A stretch of 42,170 bases of DNA from Rhizobacter sp. (GTDB taxonomy: Bacteria; Pseudomonadota; Gammaproteobacteria; Burkholderiales; Burkholderiaceae_C): contig JANXZN010000291.1 of the NCBI GenBank assembly GCA_025355545.1, forward strand, positions 1 to 42,170. The letters are read 5' to 3'. The notes under the pieces were generated by a model, which was not told the origin of the DNA, did no database searches, and worked only from the letters and a program-made list of their open reading frames with translations. Shown in pieces: positions 8,623 through 18,575 of the stretch. The translations under genes and the position numbers were made by a program. The first letter of the stretch is position 1; every line of letters starts with the position of its first letter.

Positions 8623-9726
8623 ATGTACGAAGCCTTCTACGGGTTGAGCAGCAAGCCGTTCCAGCTCAATCCCGACCCGCACTTCTACTTCGGCAGCAAA
8701 CAGCACCGTCGGGCCAAGGCGTACCTCGACTACGGGGTTTCGCGCAACGACGGCTTCATCGTGATCACCGGCGAAATCGGCGCCGGCAAGACGACGATCC
8801 TGCGTGGCCTGCTCGACAGCCTGGCCGACAGCAATGTCGTTGCCGGGCACCTGGTGACCACGCAGCTCGACGCCGAAGACACGCTGCGCATGGTCGGCGC
8901 GGCGTTCGGCTTTCGGGTCCAAGGTGTTCCGAAGGCCGAATTGCTGTCGTCTCTGGAGGCATTTCTCATCACCCAGACCAGCCAGGGCAAGCGCTGCCTG
9001 CTGGTGGTCGACGAGGCCCAGAACCTGACGCCGCGCGCGGTCGAGGAACTGCGCATGTTGTCGAACTTCCAGCTCGGCAATCAGGCGCTGCTGCAAAGCT
9101 TTCTCGTCGGGCAGCCGGAGTTCCGCGAGATCCTGCAGCGCCCCGAGATGGAACAGTTCCGCCAGCGCGTCGCGGCAACTTGCCACATCGGGCCGCTCGA
9201 CCTGGCCGAGACCGAGGCCTACATCGCTCATCGCCTCAAGTGTGCGGGTGCCGAGACCGGCGGCCCAGAATTCGAGACCGCCGCGATCGAGGCCATCTTC
9301 AACGCCAGTCAGGGCATCCCCCGTCGCATCAATTCGGTCTGCGACCGGGTGCTGCTGCTTGGCTACATGGAGAACCGCAAGCGCCTCACGCTCGCCGACG
9401 TGACCGAGGTCGTGCGCGAGTTCGCCGAAGAGTCCGAGGTTCCTGCGCGCAAGGGCGGGCCATCGAGCCATGCAACGAACGGCACGGTCATGGACACCGT
9501 GACGCCCGCGCTCGACATCGATCTGGCCTTGCTCAAGCTCGACCAGGAAGTCGTCGAAGACATGTCGCGCCGGCTCAACGGCCTCGATGCGCAGCAGGGC
9601 GGCGAACGCCTGGAGCGCCTGGAGCAAAGCATTCAGCGTCTCGAACGTCTCAATCTGCAGACCCTGGCGATGCTGCAGGAACTGGTGCGCGCGATCGCCA
9701 GGCAGCGCGACGGAGGCGGCTCATGA
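8623..9726 (+). CDS. XrtA-associated AAA ATPase (ExeA/GspA-like)
   Basis: This 367-residue ATPase begins with MYEAFYGLSSKPFQLNPDP, the signature of the ExeA-like family tied to XrtA loci. Walker A GEIGAGKTT is at residues 50-58 and Walker B LLVVDEAQNL lies near residue 130, followed by sensor and lid regions (QGIPRRINSVCDR). The last 100 residues are variable and end in a coiled-coil-like stretch rich in Leu, Glu and Arg. Its role is unproven; secretion or assembly of the export complex is inferred from the relation to type II secretion ATPase ExeA. Its stop overlaps the wecB start (ATGA), suggesting coupling. Confidence 0.9.
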   Translation: MYEAFYGLSSKPFQLNPDPHFYFGSKQHRRAKAYLDYGVSRNDGFIVITGEIGAGKTTILRGLLDSLADSNVVAGHLVTTQLDAEDTLRMVGAAFGFRVQGVPKAELLSSLEAFLITQTSQGKRCLLVVDEAQNLTPRAVEELRMLSNFQLGNQALLQSFLVGQPEFREILQRPEMEQFRQRVAATCHIGPLDLAETEAYIAHRLKCAGAETGGPEFETAAIEAIFNASQGIPRRINSVCDRVLLLGYMENRKRLTLADVTEVVREFAEESEVPARKGGPSSHATNGTVMDTVTPALDIDLALLKLDQEVVEDMSRRLNGLDAQQGGERLERLEQSIQRLERLNLQTLAMLQELVRAIARQRDGGGS

Positions 9727-10898
9727 CGTCGGCGGTTTCGACGCCGGCTGCCGGCGCGGTCCTGTGCGTGGTCGGCGCCCAGCCCAACTTCATGAAGATC
9801 GCGCCAATCCTGCGCGCGCTGGCCGCGCACACGCCGCCGCTGCCGGCCTTGCTGCTGCACACCGGCCAGCACTACGACCAGGGCATGAGCGAGCAACTGT
9901 TCGAAGACCTCGGCCTGCCGCGGCCCGACATCAACCTCGAGGTCGGCTCGGCCAGCCACGCGCTGCAGACGGCCGAGGTGATGCGGCGCTTCGAGCCGGC
10001 GCTTGACGCGCACCGCCCGGCGTGTGTCGTGGTCGTCGGCGACGTCAACTCGACGCTGGCCTGCGCGCTGGTGGCGGTGAAGAAAGGCGTGCCGGTCGTG
10101 CACGTCGAGGCCGGGCTGCGCAGCTTCGACCGCAGCATGCCCGAGGAAATCAACCGTGTGCTCACCGACCAGATTGCCGACCGCCTGTACACGACCGAGC
10201 GCAGCGCCACCGCCAACCTCGTGCGCGAGGGGGTCGCGGCCGAACGCGTCGCGTTCGTCGGCAACGTGATGATCGATTCGCTGCTCGCTCACCGGACGCG
10301 GGCGCGCAGCGCCGCGCAGACCCTGCAGGCCCACGGGCTCGACCCGGCGCTGCTGACCCACCCCGGCGGCTATGGGGTGGTGACGCTGCATCGGCCGTCG
10401 AATGTCGACGCCGCCGCCAGGTTGCGCGCGATCCTCTCGGTGCTCGCCGAAGTGGCGGGCCGCCTGCCGCTGGTCTTTGCCTTGCACCCGAGAACCCGGG
10501 CCAACATCGACCGCTTCGGCCTGGGCGGCCTGATCGACCCGCTGCGCATGGCCGTGCTGCCGCCGCAGGGCTACCTCGAGATGCTCGGCCTGATGGCAAA
10601 GGCGTCGCTGGTGCTGACCGACTCGGGCGGCCTGCAGGAAGAGACCACGGCGCTGGGCGTGCCGTGCCTGACCCTGCGCTCCAACACCGAACGCCCGATC
10701 ACGGTCGAGCAAGGCAGCAACACACTGGTGGGCACGGACCGCGCGGCGATCCTTGCCGGCGTGGCCGAGATCCAGGCGGGGCAGGGCAAGCGCGGTCGCA
10801 TCCCCGAGTTGTGGGACGGGCACGCGGCGGAGCGGATCGTCGCCGATCTGTGGCAATGGCTGCATGCGCCGCAGACGCGCGACGCGCTTGCCGCGTGA
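9723..10898 (+). CDS. wecB: UDP-N-acetylglucosamine 2-epimerase (non-hydrolysing)
   Basis: This 391-residue cytoplasmic enzyme interconverts UDP-GlcNAc and UDP-ManNAc. Conserved family blocks are all present: GAQPNFMKIAPI near the N-terminus, HTGQHYD, the VEAGLRS and PEEINR pair in the substrate site, and LTDSGGLQEE followed by the RSNTERP and GSN motifs for UDP binding. Length matches the family. It starts with the ATGA overlap on the ATPase stop and is followed by the deacetylase after 11 nt. Within XrtA loci wecB is a standard member. No WecC-type ManNAc dehydrogenase is recognised, so ManNAc may be used as such or deacetylated. Confidence 0.93.
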   Translation: MTSAVSTPAAGAVLCVVGAQPNFMKIAPILRALAAHTPPLPALLLHTGQHYDQGMSEQLFEDLGLPRPDINLEVGSASHALQTAEVMRRFEPALDAHRPACVVVVGDVNSTLACALVAVKKGVPVVHVEAGLRSFDRSMPEEINRVLTDQIADRLYTTERSATANLVREGVAAERVAFVGNVMIDSLLAHRTRARSAAQTLQAHGLDPALLTHPGGYGVVTLHRPSNVDAAARLRAILSVLAEVAGRLPLVFALHPRTRANIDRFGLGGLIDPLRMAVLPPQGYLEMLGLMAKASLVLTDSGGLQEETTALGVPCLTLRSNTERPITVEQGSNTLVGTDRAAILAGVAEIQAGQGKRGRIPELWDGHAAERIVADLWQWLHAPQTRDALAA

Positions 10899-10909
10899 GG
10901 AGCGCGCCA

Positions 10910-11776
10910 ATGCCTGCCGTCGAGATCAGAAACGCGCTGACGATCGATGTCGAAGACTACTTCCAGGTCTCGGCGTTCGCTCCCCATATTGCGCGCAGCG
11001 ACTGGGATCAGCGCGAATGCCGGATCGAACGCAATGTCGAGCGCATTCTCGAGTTGCTCGCCGGTCATGAAACCAAGGCGACCTTCTTTACGCTCGGCTG
11101 GATCGCCGAACGCTACCCGCAGCTGGTGCGCACGATCGTTGCCGAGGGCCACGAACTCGCCAGCCACGGCTATGGCCACCAGCGGGTGAGCGACTTGAGC
11201 GAGCCGGAGTTCCGTGCCGACATCGAACGCGCGAAGGCGATCCTCGAAGACCTGTCGTCCAGCGCCGTGCTGGGCTACCGGGCGCCGAGCTTTTCGATCG
11301 GCGCGGGCAACCTGTGGGCGCTCGATTGCCTGGCGCGTGCAGGGTACCGCTACAGCTCGAGCATCTACCCGATCCGCCACGACCACTACGGCATGCCGGA
11401 CGCACCGCGCTTCGCGCATCGCGTCAACGGCGGGCTGCTCGAGATCCCTGCGACGACCTTGCGCGTGCTCAACCGCAACCTGCCGTCCAGCGGCGGCGGC
11501 TACTTCAGGCTGCTGCCGTATGCCGTGTCGCGCTGGATGCTCCAACAGGTCAACTCGGTCGATGGCCAAACCGCGATCTTCTACTTCCACCCATGGGAGA
11601 TCGATGTCGGCCAGCCGCGCGTAGCAGGCATCGGGGTCCGGACCCGGTTTCGGCACTACGTCAACATCGGCAGGATGGAAGCGCGGCTGCAGCAACTGCT
11701 CGTCGACTTCGCGTGGGGGCGGATGGACCAGATCTTCCTCGACCGCATGGGCGCCGCCGACGCCGTCCGGCACTGA
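10910..11776 (+). CDS. XrtA-system polysaccharide deacetylase
   Basis: This 288-residue protein of the NodB-like carbohydrate esterase 4 fold is expected to remove N- or O-acetyl groups from the polymer or its precursor. The metal and catalytic Asp motif is TIDVEDYF (residues 11-18), and the His pair lies in ASHGYGH. RAPSFSI and the C-terminal FYFHPWEID complete the active site as in the XrtA-linked deacetylases. No signal peptide is visible. The start is set by AGGAG a few bases before the ATG. The gene sits between wecB and the FemAB-like gene, its normal position in these loci. Confidence 0.9.
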   Translation: MPAVEIRNALTIDVEDYFQVSAFAPHIARSDWDQRECRIERNVERILELLAGHETKATFFTLGWIAERYPQLVRTIVAEGHELASHGYGHQRVSDLSEPEFRADIERAKAILEDLSSSAVLGYRAPSFSIGAGNLWALDCLARAGYRYSSSIYPIRHDHYGMPDAPRFAHRVNGGLLEIPATTLRVLNRNLPSSGGGYFRLLPYAVSRWMLQQVNSVDGQTAIFYFHPWEIDVGQPRVAGIGVRTRFRHYVNIGRMEARLQQLLVDFAWGRMDQIFLDRMGAADAVRH

Positions 11777-11785
11777 GGAGCGATT

Positions 11786-12823
11786 GTGTTCAGCATCAAA
11801 CGCCTGCCGCATTCAGACCCCGCCCACGCTGCGCGCTGGGACGCGTTCGTGGCCGCGTGCCCGCAGGCGACCTTTTTTCACCGCGCCGGCTGGCAGCGCA
11901 TTCTGCGCGACGTGCTGCGCCATGACACGCACTTTCTCTACGCCGAAGCCGCTGGCCGCATCGTCGGCGTACTGCCGCTGGCCCATGTGAGAAGCTTGCT
12001 GTTCGGCCACTCGCTCGTCGGATTGCCGTTCGCCGTGTACGGAGGCGTTGCCGCCAACGACCCGGCGGGTGCCGACGCGCTCGAACGCGCGGCGCAAGAA
12101 CTGGCGCAACGTCTGGGAGTGGCCCATCTCGAACTGCGAAACCTTGCGGCGCGTCACGTGGATTGGCCCTTGCAGGATTTGTATGTGACCTTCCGCAAGG
12201 CGATCCTGCCCGATGAAGAGGCCAACCTGCTCGCGATCCCGCGCAAGCAGCGTGCGATGGTGCGCAAGGGCATCGCCAATGGCCTGCGCAGCGAGGTCGA
12301 CACCGGCGTCGAGCGCTTTTTCACGCTCTATGCCGACAACGTCCACCGCCATGGCACGCCCGGCCTGCCCAAACGCTACTTCGAGGCATTGCAGCGCGAG
12401 TTCGGCGCCGACTGCGACGTTCAGACCGTGACCGACGCGTCGGGCCGGCCACTGAGCAGCGTGCTCAGCTTCTACTTCCGCGACGAGGTGCTGCCGTACT
12501 ACGCCGGCGATGACTTAAATGCACGCGGGAACGCGGCGAACGATTTCAAATACTGGGAACTGATGCGTCGCGCCTGCGCGCGCGGTCTCAAGGTCTTCGA
12601 CTACGGCCGCAGCAAGTGCGGCACCGGGTCGTATGCATTCAAGAAGAACTGGGGTTTCGAGCCGCAGCCGCTGTACTACGAGTACTGCCTCTACAAGCGC
12701 GATGCCGTGCCGCAGAACAACCCGACCAACGCGAAATTCCAGCTGTTGATCCGGGCCTGGCAGCGCATGCCGATCGGTCTGGCCAATTGGCTCGGTCCGA
12801 TGGTCGTGCGCAACCTGGGGTGA
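11786..12823 (+). CDS. FemAB-like (GNAT-fold) XrtA-system protein
   Basis: This 345-residue protein resembles the FemAB/peptidoglycan aminoacyltransferase family, a double GNAT fold. The C-terminal half carries LPYYAGDDLNARGNAANDF and KVFDYGRSKCGTGSYAFKK, which are typical of this XrtA-linked group. It may add an acyl or aminoacyl group to the polysaccharide, but no substrate has been shown to my knowledge. The GTG start is supported by GAGGAG at 11775-11780, which overlaps the deacetylase stop codon. The gene ends 4 nt before the exosortase start. Confidence 0.85.
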   Translation: MFSIKRLPHSDPAHAARWDAFVAACPQATFFHRAGWQRILRDVLRHDTHFLYAEAAGRIVGVLPLAHVRSLLFGHSLVGLPFAVYGGVAANDPAGADALERAAQELAQRLGVAHLELRNLAARHVDWPLQDLYVTFRKAILPDEEANLLAIPRKQRAMVRKGIANGLRSEVDTGVERFFTLYADNVHRHGTPGLPKRYFEALQREFGADCDVQTVTDASGRPLSSVLSFYFRDEVLPYYAGDDLNARGNAANDFKYWELMRRACARGLKVFDYGRSKCGTGSYAFKKNWGFEPQPLYYEYCLYKRDAVPQNNPTNAKFQLLIRAWQRMPIGLANWLGPMVVRNLG

Positions 12824-12827
12824 TGCG

Positions 12828-14450
12828 ATGACGATCGCATTGCGCGCTCCCGCCATACCTGGCACGCCGTGGCGCCAGGTTCTGCCGGCGCTGCTGTTGG
12901 TGCTCGGCGCGGTTCTCGTCGCCTACCGCGACACGGCGGTGGCGATGGTGACGATATGGTCACGCTCCGACACCTTCGCCCACGCCTTTCTGGTGCCGCC
13001 GATCGTGCTCTGGCTGGTCTGGCGGCAGCGCGATGCGCTGGCGTCGGCGCGGCCGCAACCGTGCGCGTGGATGCTGCTGCCGATGGCCGGTCTCGCGTTC
13101 GTGTGGCTGCTTGGCGACCTGGCGTCGGTCAACTCGGTGACCCAGCTGGCGATGACGGCGCTGCTGGCGCTGGCCGTGCCGGCGGTGCTCGGCCTGCGAG
13201 CGGCGCGCGTCATTTTGTTCCCGCTGGGGTTCCTGTTCTTCGCCGTCCCGATCGGCGAGTTCCTGCTGCCTCAGCTGATGGCCTGGACCGCTGATTTCAC
13301 GGTGCTCGCGCTGCGCACCAGCGGCATCCCGGTGTACCGCGAAGGCAATCAATTGGTCATCCCGTCGGGCAACTGGTCGGTCGTCGAGGCCTGCAGCGGC
13401 GTGCGCTACCTGATCGCGTCGTTCATGGTCGGAACCTTGTTCGCGTACCTCAACTACCGGTCGGCGCGCCGGCGCTGGATATTCGTCGGCATCTCCATCG
13501 TGGTGCCGATCGTCGCGAACTGGGTGCGCGCCTATCTCATCGTCCTGCTCGGCCACCTTTCGGGCAACAAACTCGCGGTCGGCGCCGACCACTTGATCTA
13601 CGGCTGGTTGTTCTTCGGCCTGGTGATCGGGGCCATGTTCGCGATCGGCGCATGGTGGAGCGAGCCCGACGCCACGATCGACGCACGGCCCGCCGACACG
13701 ATGGCCGTGCCGCAGTTCCGGCCCCGCCGGATCGAGGCGTTCTGGGCTACGGCCGTTGCCGCCGCCATCCTCGTGATAGCTCCCCAACTGGCGCTGCACG
13801 CCATCGGCGACGTCGCACCCGGTGCGGCGCCGCAACTGGCCGCGTTGAATGGCCTGGCCGGCCCTTGGCAGTCGAGCAACCGTGCAGTGGCCGCCTGGAA
13901 GCCGGCGTTTCAGAACCCATCGGCTGAATTGACATCGACCTACACGGCGAACGGGCGAGATGTCGGCGTCTACATCGGCTACTACCGGCAGCAGGACTAC
14001 CAGCGCAAGCTCGTGAGTTCGGAGAACGAACTGGTCAAGTCGAAGGACCCTCTCTGGGCATCGATCGGCGGTCTGGGGAGCGACACCCTCGAAATCGGCG
14101 GTGAGGCATTGACCGTTCGCAGCGCTTTGCTGCGCGGCACGGCGACCCCGGGAACTCCCGAGCAGCGGCTGGGTGTCTGGCAGCTCTACTGGGTTGGCGG
14201 CAAGCTCACCTCGAGCGACCATTGGGCCAAGGCCTATGCCGCCACCGATCGCCTTCTGGGCCATGGCGACGATGCTGCCGTGATCGTGCTCTACACCGGC
14301 GAAGAACAGCCAGGCGGTGCCCGCGCGGTGCTCGAATCGTTCGCGCGCGCCAATCTAGGCGCTATCGTCGAGCAATTGCGCAAGACCCGCGACGGCGCTC
14401 AGGCCAGCATCGCGGCCAACCAGTCTTCAAATGTGATCACGGAGCGCTAA
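12828..14450 (+). CDS. xrtA: exosortase A fused to EpsI
   Basis: This 540-residue inner-membrane protein has two parts. Residues about 1-280 form the exosortase, with about eight membrane helices and the proposed catalytic triad Cys189 (VVEACSGVRYL), Arg234 (NWVRAY) and His255 (ADHLIYGW). Residues about 300-540 form a periplasmic EpsI domain starting with a membrane helix (FWATAVAAAILVIAPQL) and containing the GVYIGYY and WQLYWVGG strands. Exosortases cleave and sort PEP-CTERM proteins at the inner membrane. The fusion with EpsI is usual for XrtA. No protein in this window ends with a PEP-CTERM tail, so its clients lie elsewhere. Confidence 0.95.
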   Translation: MTIALRAPAIPGTPWRQVLPALLLVLGAVLVAYRDTAVAMVTIWSRSDTFAHAFLVPPIVLWLVWRQRDALASARPQPCAWMLLPMAGLAFVWLLGDLASVNSVTQLAMTALLALAVPAVLGLRAARVILFPLGFLFFAVPIGEFLLPQLMAWTADFTVLALRTSGIPVYREGNQLVIPSGNWSVVEACSGVRYLIASFMVGTLFAYLNYRSARRRWIFVGISIVVPIVANWVRAYLIVLLGHLSGNKLAVGADHLIYGWLFFGLVIGAMFAIGAWWSEPDATIDARPADTMAVPQFRPRRIEAFWATAVAAAILVIAPQLALHAIGDVAPGAAPQLAALNGLAGPWQSSNRAVAAWKPAFQNPSAELTSTYTANGRDVGVYIGYYRQQDYQRKLVSSENELVKSKDPLWASIGGLGSDTLEIGGEALTVRSALLRGTATPGTPEQRLGVWQLYWVGGKLTSSDHWAKAYAATDRLLGHGDDAAVIVLYTGEEQPGGARAVLESFARANLGAIVEQLRKTRDGAQASIAANQSSNVITER

Positions 14451-14453
14451 CGA

Positions 14454-15734
<1,281 letters not shown>

Positions 15735-15738
15735 ATCG

Positions 15739-18498
15739 ATGAACCCGCCACGTCGGATCGTCGCCTTCACCAGCGACCTGATGTTCTCGGTGCGCAAGGG
15801 CATCGTCGACATCGATAACGAGATGCCCGGGCTCGAGTGGCTGGTCGTCTGGCAGGTACCGCGCAAGCCCGTGTGGCGCCTGCTCAAGAACCAGTGGAAC
15901 AATGTTCGGCGCAACGGCTGGCGCTGGATTCCGTATCAGCTCGCCGAGTTCGCATTGCGCCGAGTGTCTGGCGTCTCGGGAGCCGCGGGCAGTCGGGGGC
16001 CGGGCAGCGAATACGAGCTTCACGCGCTGCGGGCGCGGCCGAACCTGCGCCTGCTCCGGGTCGACGATCTGCACGCCGAATCGACCGTGCAGGAGGTGCT
16101 GGGATTTGCGCCCGAACTCGGCCTGTCGCTGGCCGCACCGATCCTGCGCCGCGCGGTGTTCGCGCTGCCGGCGCTCGGCACACTGAACCTGCACAAGGGC
16201 AAGTTGCCGCAGTTCCGTGGGATGCCGCCCGCGTTTTGGGAGCTGTGGACCGGACAGACGGAGATCGGCTGCTCCGTGCACTGGGTCGACGACGGCTTGG
16301 ACACCGGCGACGTTATTGGCGAAACCAGCATACCGCGACCGCCTTACGCCACCCTTCGGGGCCTTCAACTACAGCTCGACGAGGTTGGCGCCGCATTGAT
16401 GTGCCGCGCGGTCCGAGACATCCTCGAAGGTCGCGCCACTGCTCGAAAGCAGTTGCCGCATCCCGGCAAGGCCTTCCGAAAGCCGACACTGGCGCAGGTC
16501 GCAGCGCTCGAACGCAAGCTGGCCCCGGTGCCGATGACCGGGCCGCAGCGGCTCAGGCATGTTGCCAAGCAGCTTCGCGCCTACGCCGCCAACGCGATGG
16601 TTCGCAGCGGCGGCAACCGTTTTCGCACGCCACGCATCACGGTGCTGCTGTACCACCGCGTCAGCGACGAGGTCCGCGACAACCTGACCGTTGGCGTGGC
16701 CCAGTTTGACCGCCAAATGGCGCTGCTTAAACGCCATTGCCACGTGTTGACGCTCGACGAGGCACTCGCCGCAACACCGGTGCGGCGATCGGATCGGCCA
16801 CTCGTCGCCATCACGTTCGATGATGGCTATCTCGACAACTACACGATCGCCGCGCCGATCCTGCGCCGCCACGGGCTGCCGGCGGCCTTCTTCGTGTCCA
16901 CCGGCATCGTCGGCACGGCCAACAGGTTCGCGCACGATCTGCGGCGCGGCAACCCGCCGATACCGGTGATGAGCTGGGACCAATTGCGGGAGATGCGGCG
17001 CTGGGGCTTCAGCATCGGCTCGCACACCGCTCATCACATCGACTGCGCCACCGAGCTCGAGACGGTGGTGTGCGATGAACTGGCCCGATCGGGCGCCGAT
17101 CTGAAGTCCGAACTCGGCGTCGAGCAGCCGGTTTTCGCCTATCCGTACGGGGGGCGCGAGCACATGAATGCCGCGCGCCTCACGCTGGTGAAGAAGGCGG
17201 GATACGCGGCGTGCCTCTCGGCCTACGGCGGCAGCAACACCGGCGCGGTCGATCGCTTCAACGTCCGGCGCCAGAGCATCTCGCATGTGTACAGCGATGC
17301 CGCGTTCCTGCGCGAAGCGGCGGGCTGGTCTGCCGCCGGCGCCGATCGCCGGCCCCTGATCCTGCACGTGATCCACCAACTCGTGATGGGCGGGATGGAG
17401 AACGGCCTCGTCAATCTGGTCAATCACCTGCCGGCGACACGCTACCGGCATGTCATCGCGTGCGTCGAGGATTTCTCGGACTTTCGACTGCGCATCAGTC
17501 GTCCCGACGTCGAGGTCATCGCGCTCAAGCGTTCGCGCATCGGCGCGGGGGCGCTGCGGCGGGAACTGTTCCGGCTCTGCCGCCGCTTGCGGCCGGCGAT
17601 TGTTCACAGCCGCAACCTCTCCGGGCTCGACGCCTTGCTGCCGGCGTGGCTCGCCGGTGTGCGCTGCCGCGTGCACAGCGAGCACGGCTGGGATGTCGAC
17701 GACCTCGACGGCGAACGCGGGAGACCGACCTTGTTGCGGCGCCTGCATGCACCGCTGATCGATCGCTACATCACGGTCTCGAAGGATCTGGAACGCTACC
17801 TGATCCGGCGCGTCGGGGTGCAGCCCCCGCGCATCGTGCAGATCTACAATGGTGTCGACACGGAGCGCTTCGCGCCGCCGACCCGTCGCATCGACGAGGG
17901 GCTGCCGCCGGCGCTGCTCGGTCCGCAGGTCGTGCGGTTCGGCACCGTCGGCCGGGCCGAGCCGGTCAAGGACCAGGCGCGCCTGCTCGAGGCACTCGCG
18001 CTGCTCGTGCGCGAGCGCCCGGCACTGCGCGACGTGGTTCGGATGATGATCGTCGGCGACGGTCCGCTGCTGGTCAATCTGCGCGAGCGGGCGGTCGCAC
18101 TCGGCGTGGCCGATATGGTCTGGCTGCCGGGAGCGTCCGAACAGGTGCCGCAGTTGCTTCGCACGCTCGACGTGTTCATGCTGCCCTCGCTCAACGAGGG
18201 CACCTCGAACACGCTGCTGGAGGCGATGGCGAGCGGGCTCCCGGTGATCGCGTCGGCCGTCGGCGGAAACGTCGAACTCGTCGACGACGGTGTCACCGGT
18301 GTGTTGGTGCCGCCCGCCGATGCCGCCCGGCTGGCGGCGTGCGTGGCGCGCTACGTCGACGATGCGGCGCTGCGGCACCGGCACGGCGCCGCAGCGCGTG
18401 CGCAGACTCTGCAGCGATTCAGTCTGGCGTCGATGCTGGCGGCCTATGAAGCAACCTACGACGCGCTGCTGGCCATGCCCGAGGCTCGACATGCTTGA
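15739..18498 (+). CDS. three-domain formyltransferase / polysaccharide deacetylase / glycosyltransferase fusion
   Basis: One uninterrupted 919-residue reading frame joins three activities. Residues about 1-260 are a formyltransferase fold with its Asn150-His152 (LNLHKGKLPQFRG) and Asp188 (DGLDTGDVI) catalytic set. Residues about 295-530 are a NodB deacetylase with TFDDGY (Asp361/362), H429 and H433 in SHTAHH, and AYPYGG. Residues about 538-919 are a GT4 glycosyltransferase of the XrtA-associated TIGR03088 kind (HVIHQLVMGGMENGLVNLV, YNGVDTERF, LNEGTSNTLLEAMASG). In many XrtA loci the glycosyltransferase is a separate gene. All three active sites look intact. Deacetylation then N-formylation of an amino sugar is inferred. 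It lies 4 nt after tviB, and 77 nt separate it from the next gene. Confidence 0.88.
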   Translation: MNPPRRIVAFTSDLMFSVRKGIVDIDNEMPGLEWLVVWQVPRKPVWRLLKNQWNNVRRNGWRWIPYQLAEFALRRVSGVSGAAGSRGPGSEYELHALRARPNLRLLRVDDLHAESTVQEVLGFAPELGLSLAAPILRRAVFALPALGTLNLHKGKLPQFRGMPPAFWELWTGQTEIGCSVHWVDDGLDTGDVIGETSIPRPPYATLRGLQLQLDEVGAALMCRAVRDILEGRATARKQLPHPGKAFRKPTLAQVAALERKLAPVPMTGPQRLRHVAKQLRAYAANAMVRSGGNRFRTPRITVLLYHRVSDEVRDNLTVGVAQFDRQMALLKRHCHVLTLDEALAATPVRRSDRPLVAITFDDGYLDNYTIAAPILRRHGLPAAFFVSTGIVGTANRFAHDLRRGNPPIPVMSWDQLREMRRWGFSIGSHTAHHIDCATELETVVCDELARSGADLKSELGVEQPVFAYPYGGREHMNAARLTLVKKAGYAACLSAYGGSNTGAVDRFNVRRQSISHVYSDAAFLREAAGWSAAGADRRPLILHVIHQLVMGGMENGLVNLVNHLPATRYRHVIACVEDFSDFRLRISRPDVEVIALKRSRIGAGALRRELFRLCRRLRPAIVHSRNLSGLDALLPAWLAGVRCRVHSEHGWDVDDLDGERGRPTLLRRLHAPLIDRYITVSKDLERYLIRRVGVQPPRIVQIYNGVDTERFAPPTRRIDEGLPPALLGPQVVRFGTVGRAEPVKDQARLLEALALLVRERPALRDVVRMMIVGDGPLLVNLRERAVALGVADMVWLPGASEQVPQLLRTLDVFMLPSLNEGTSNTLLEAMASGLPVIASAVGGNVELVDDGVTGVLVPPADAARLAACVARYVDDAALRHRHGAAARAQTLQRFSLASMLAAYEATYDALLAMPEARHA

Positions 18499-18575
18499 GC
18501 ACGGGCTGCCGGCCGCCCCGGTGTGGGCCGAACGACAATATTTCGCCGCCTCTGCCTGCGGACGTTAGGACCACC

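Noticed and set aside
16369-18492. Very long minus-strand open frame opposite the fusion gene
   Set aside because: It mirrors the codon pattern of a GC-rich gene, has low-complexity Arg/Gln/His-rich translation and no domain; the plus-strand frame has three intact domains.
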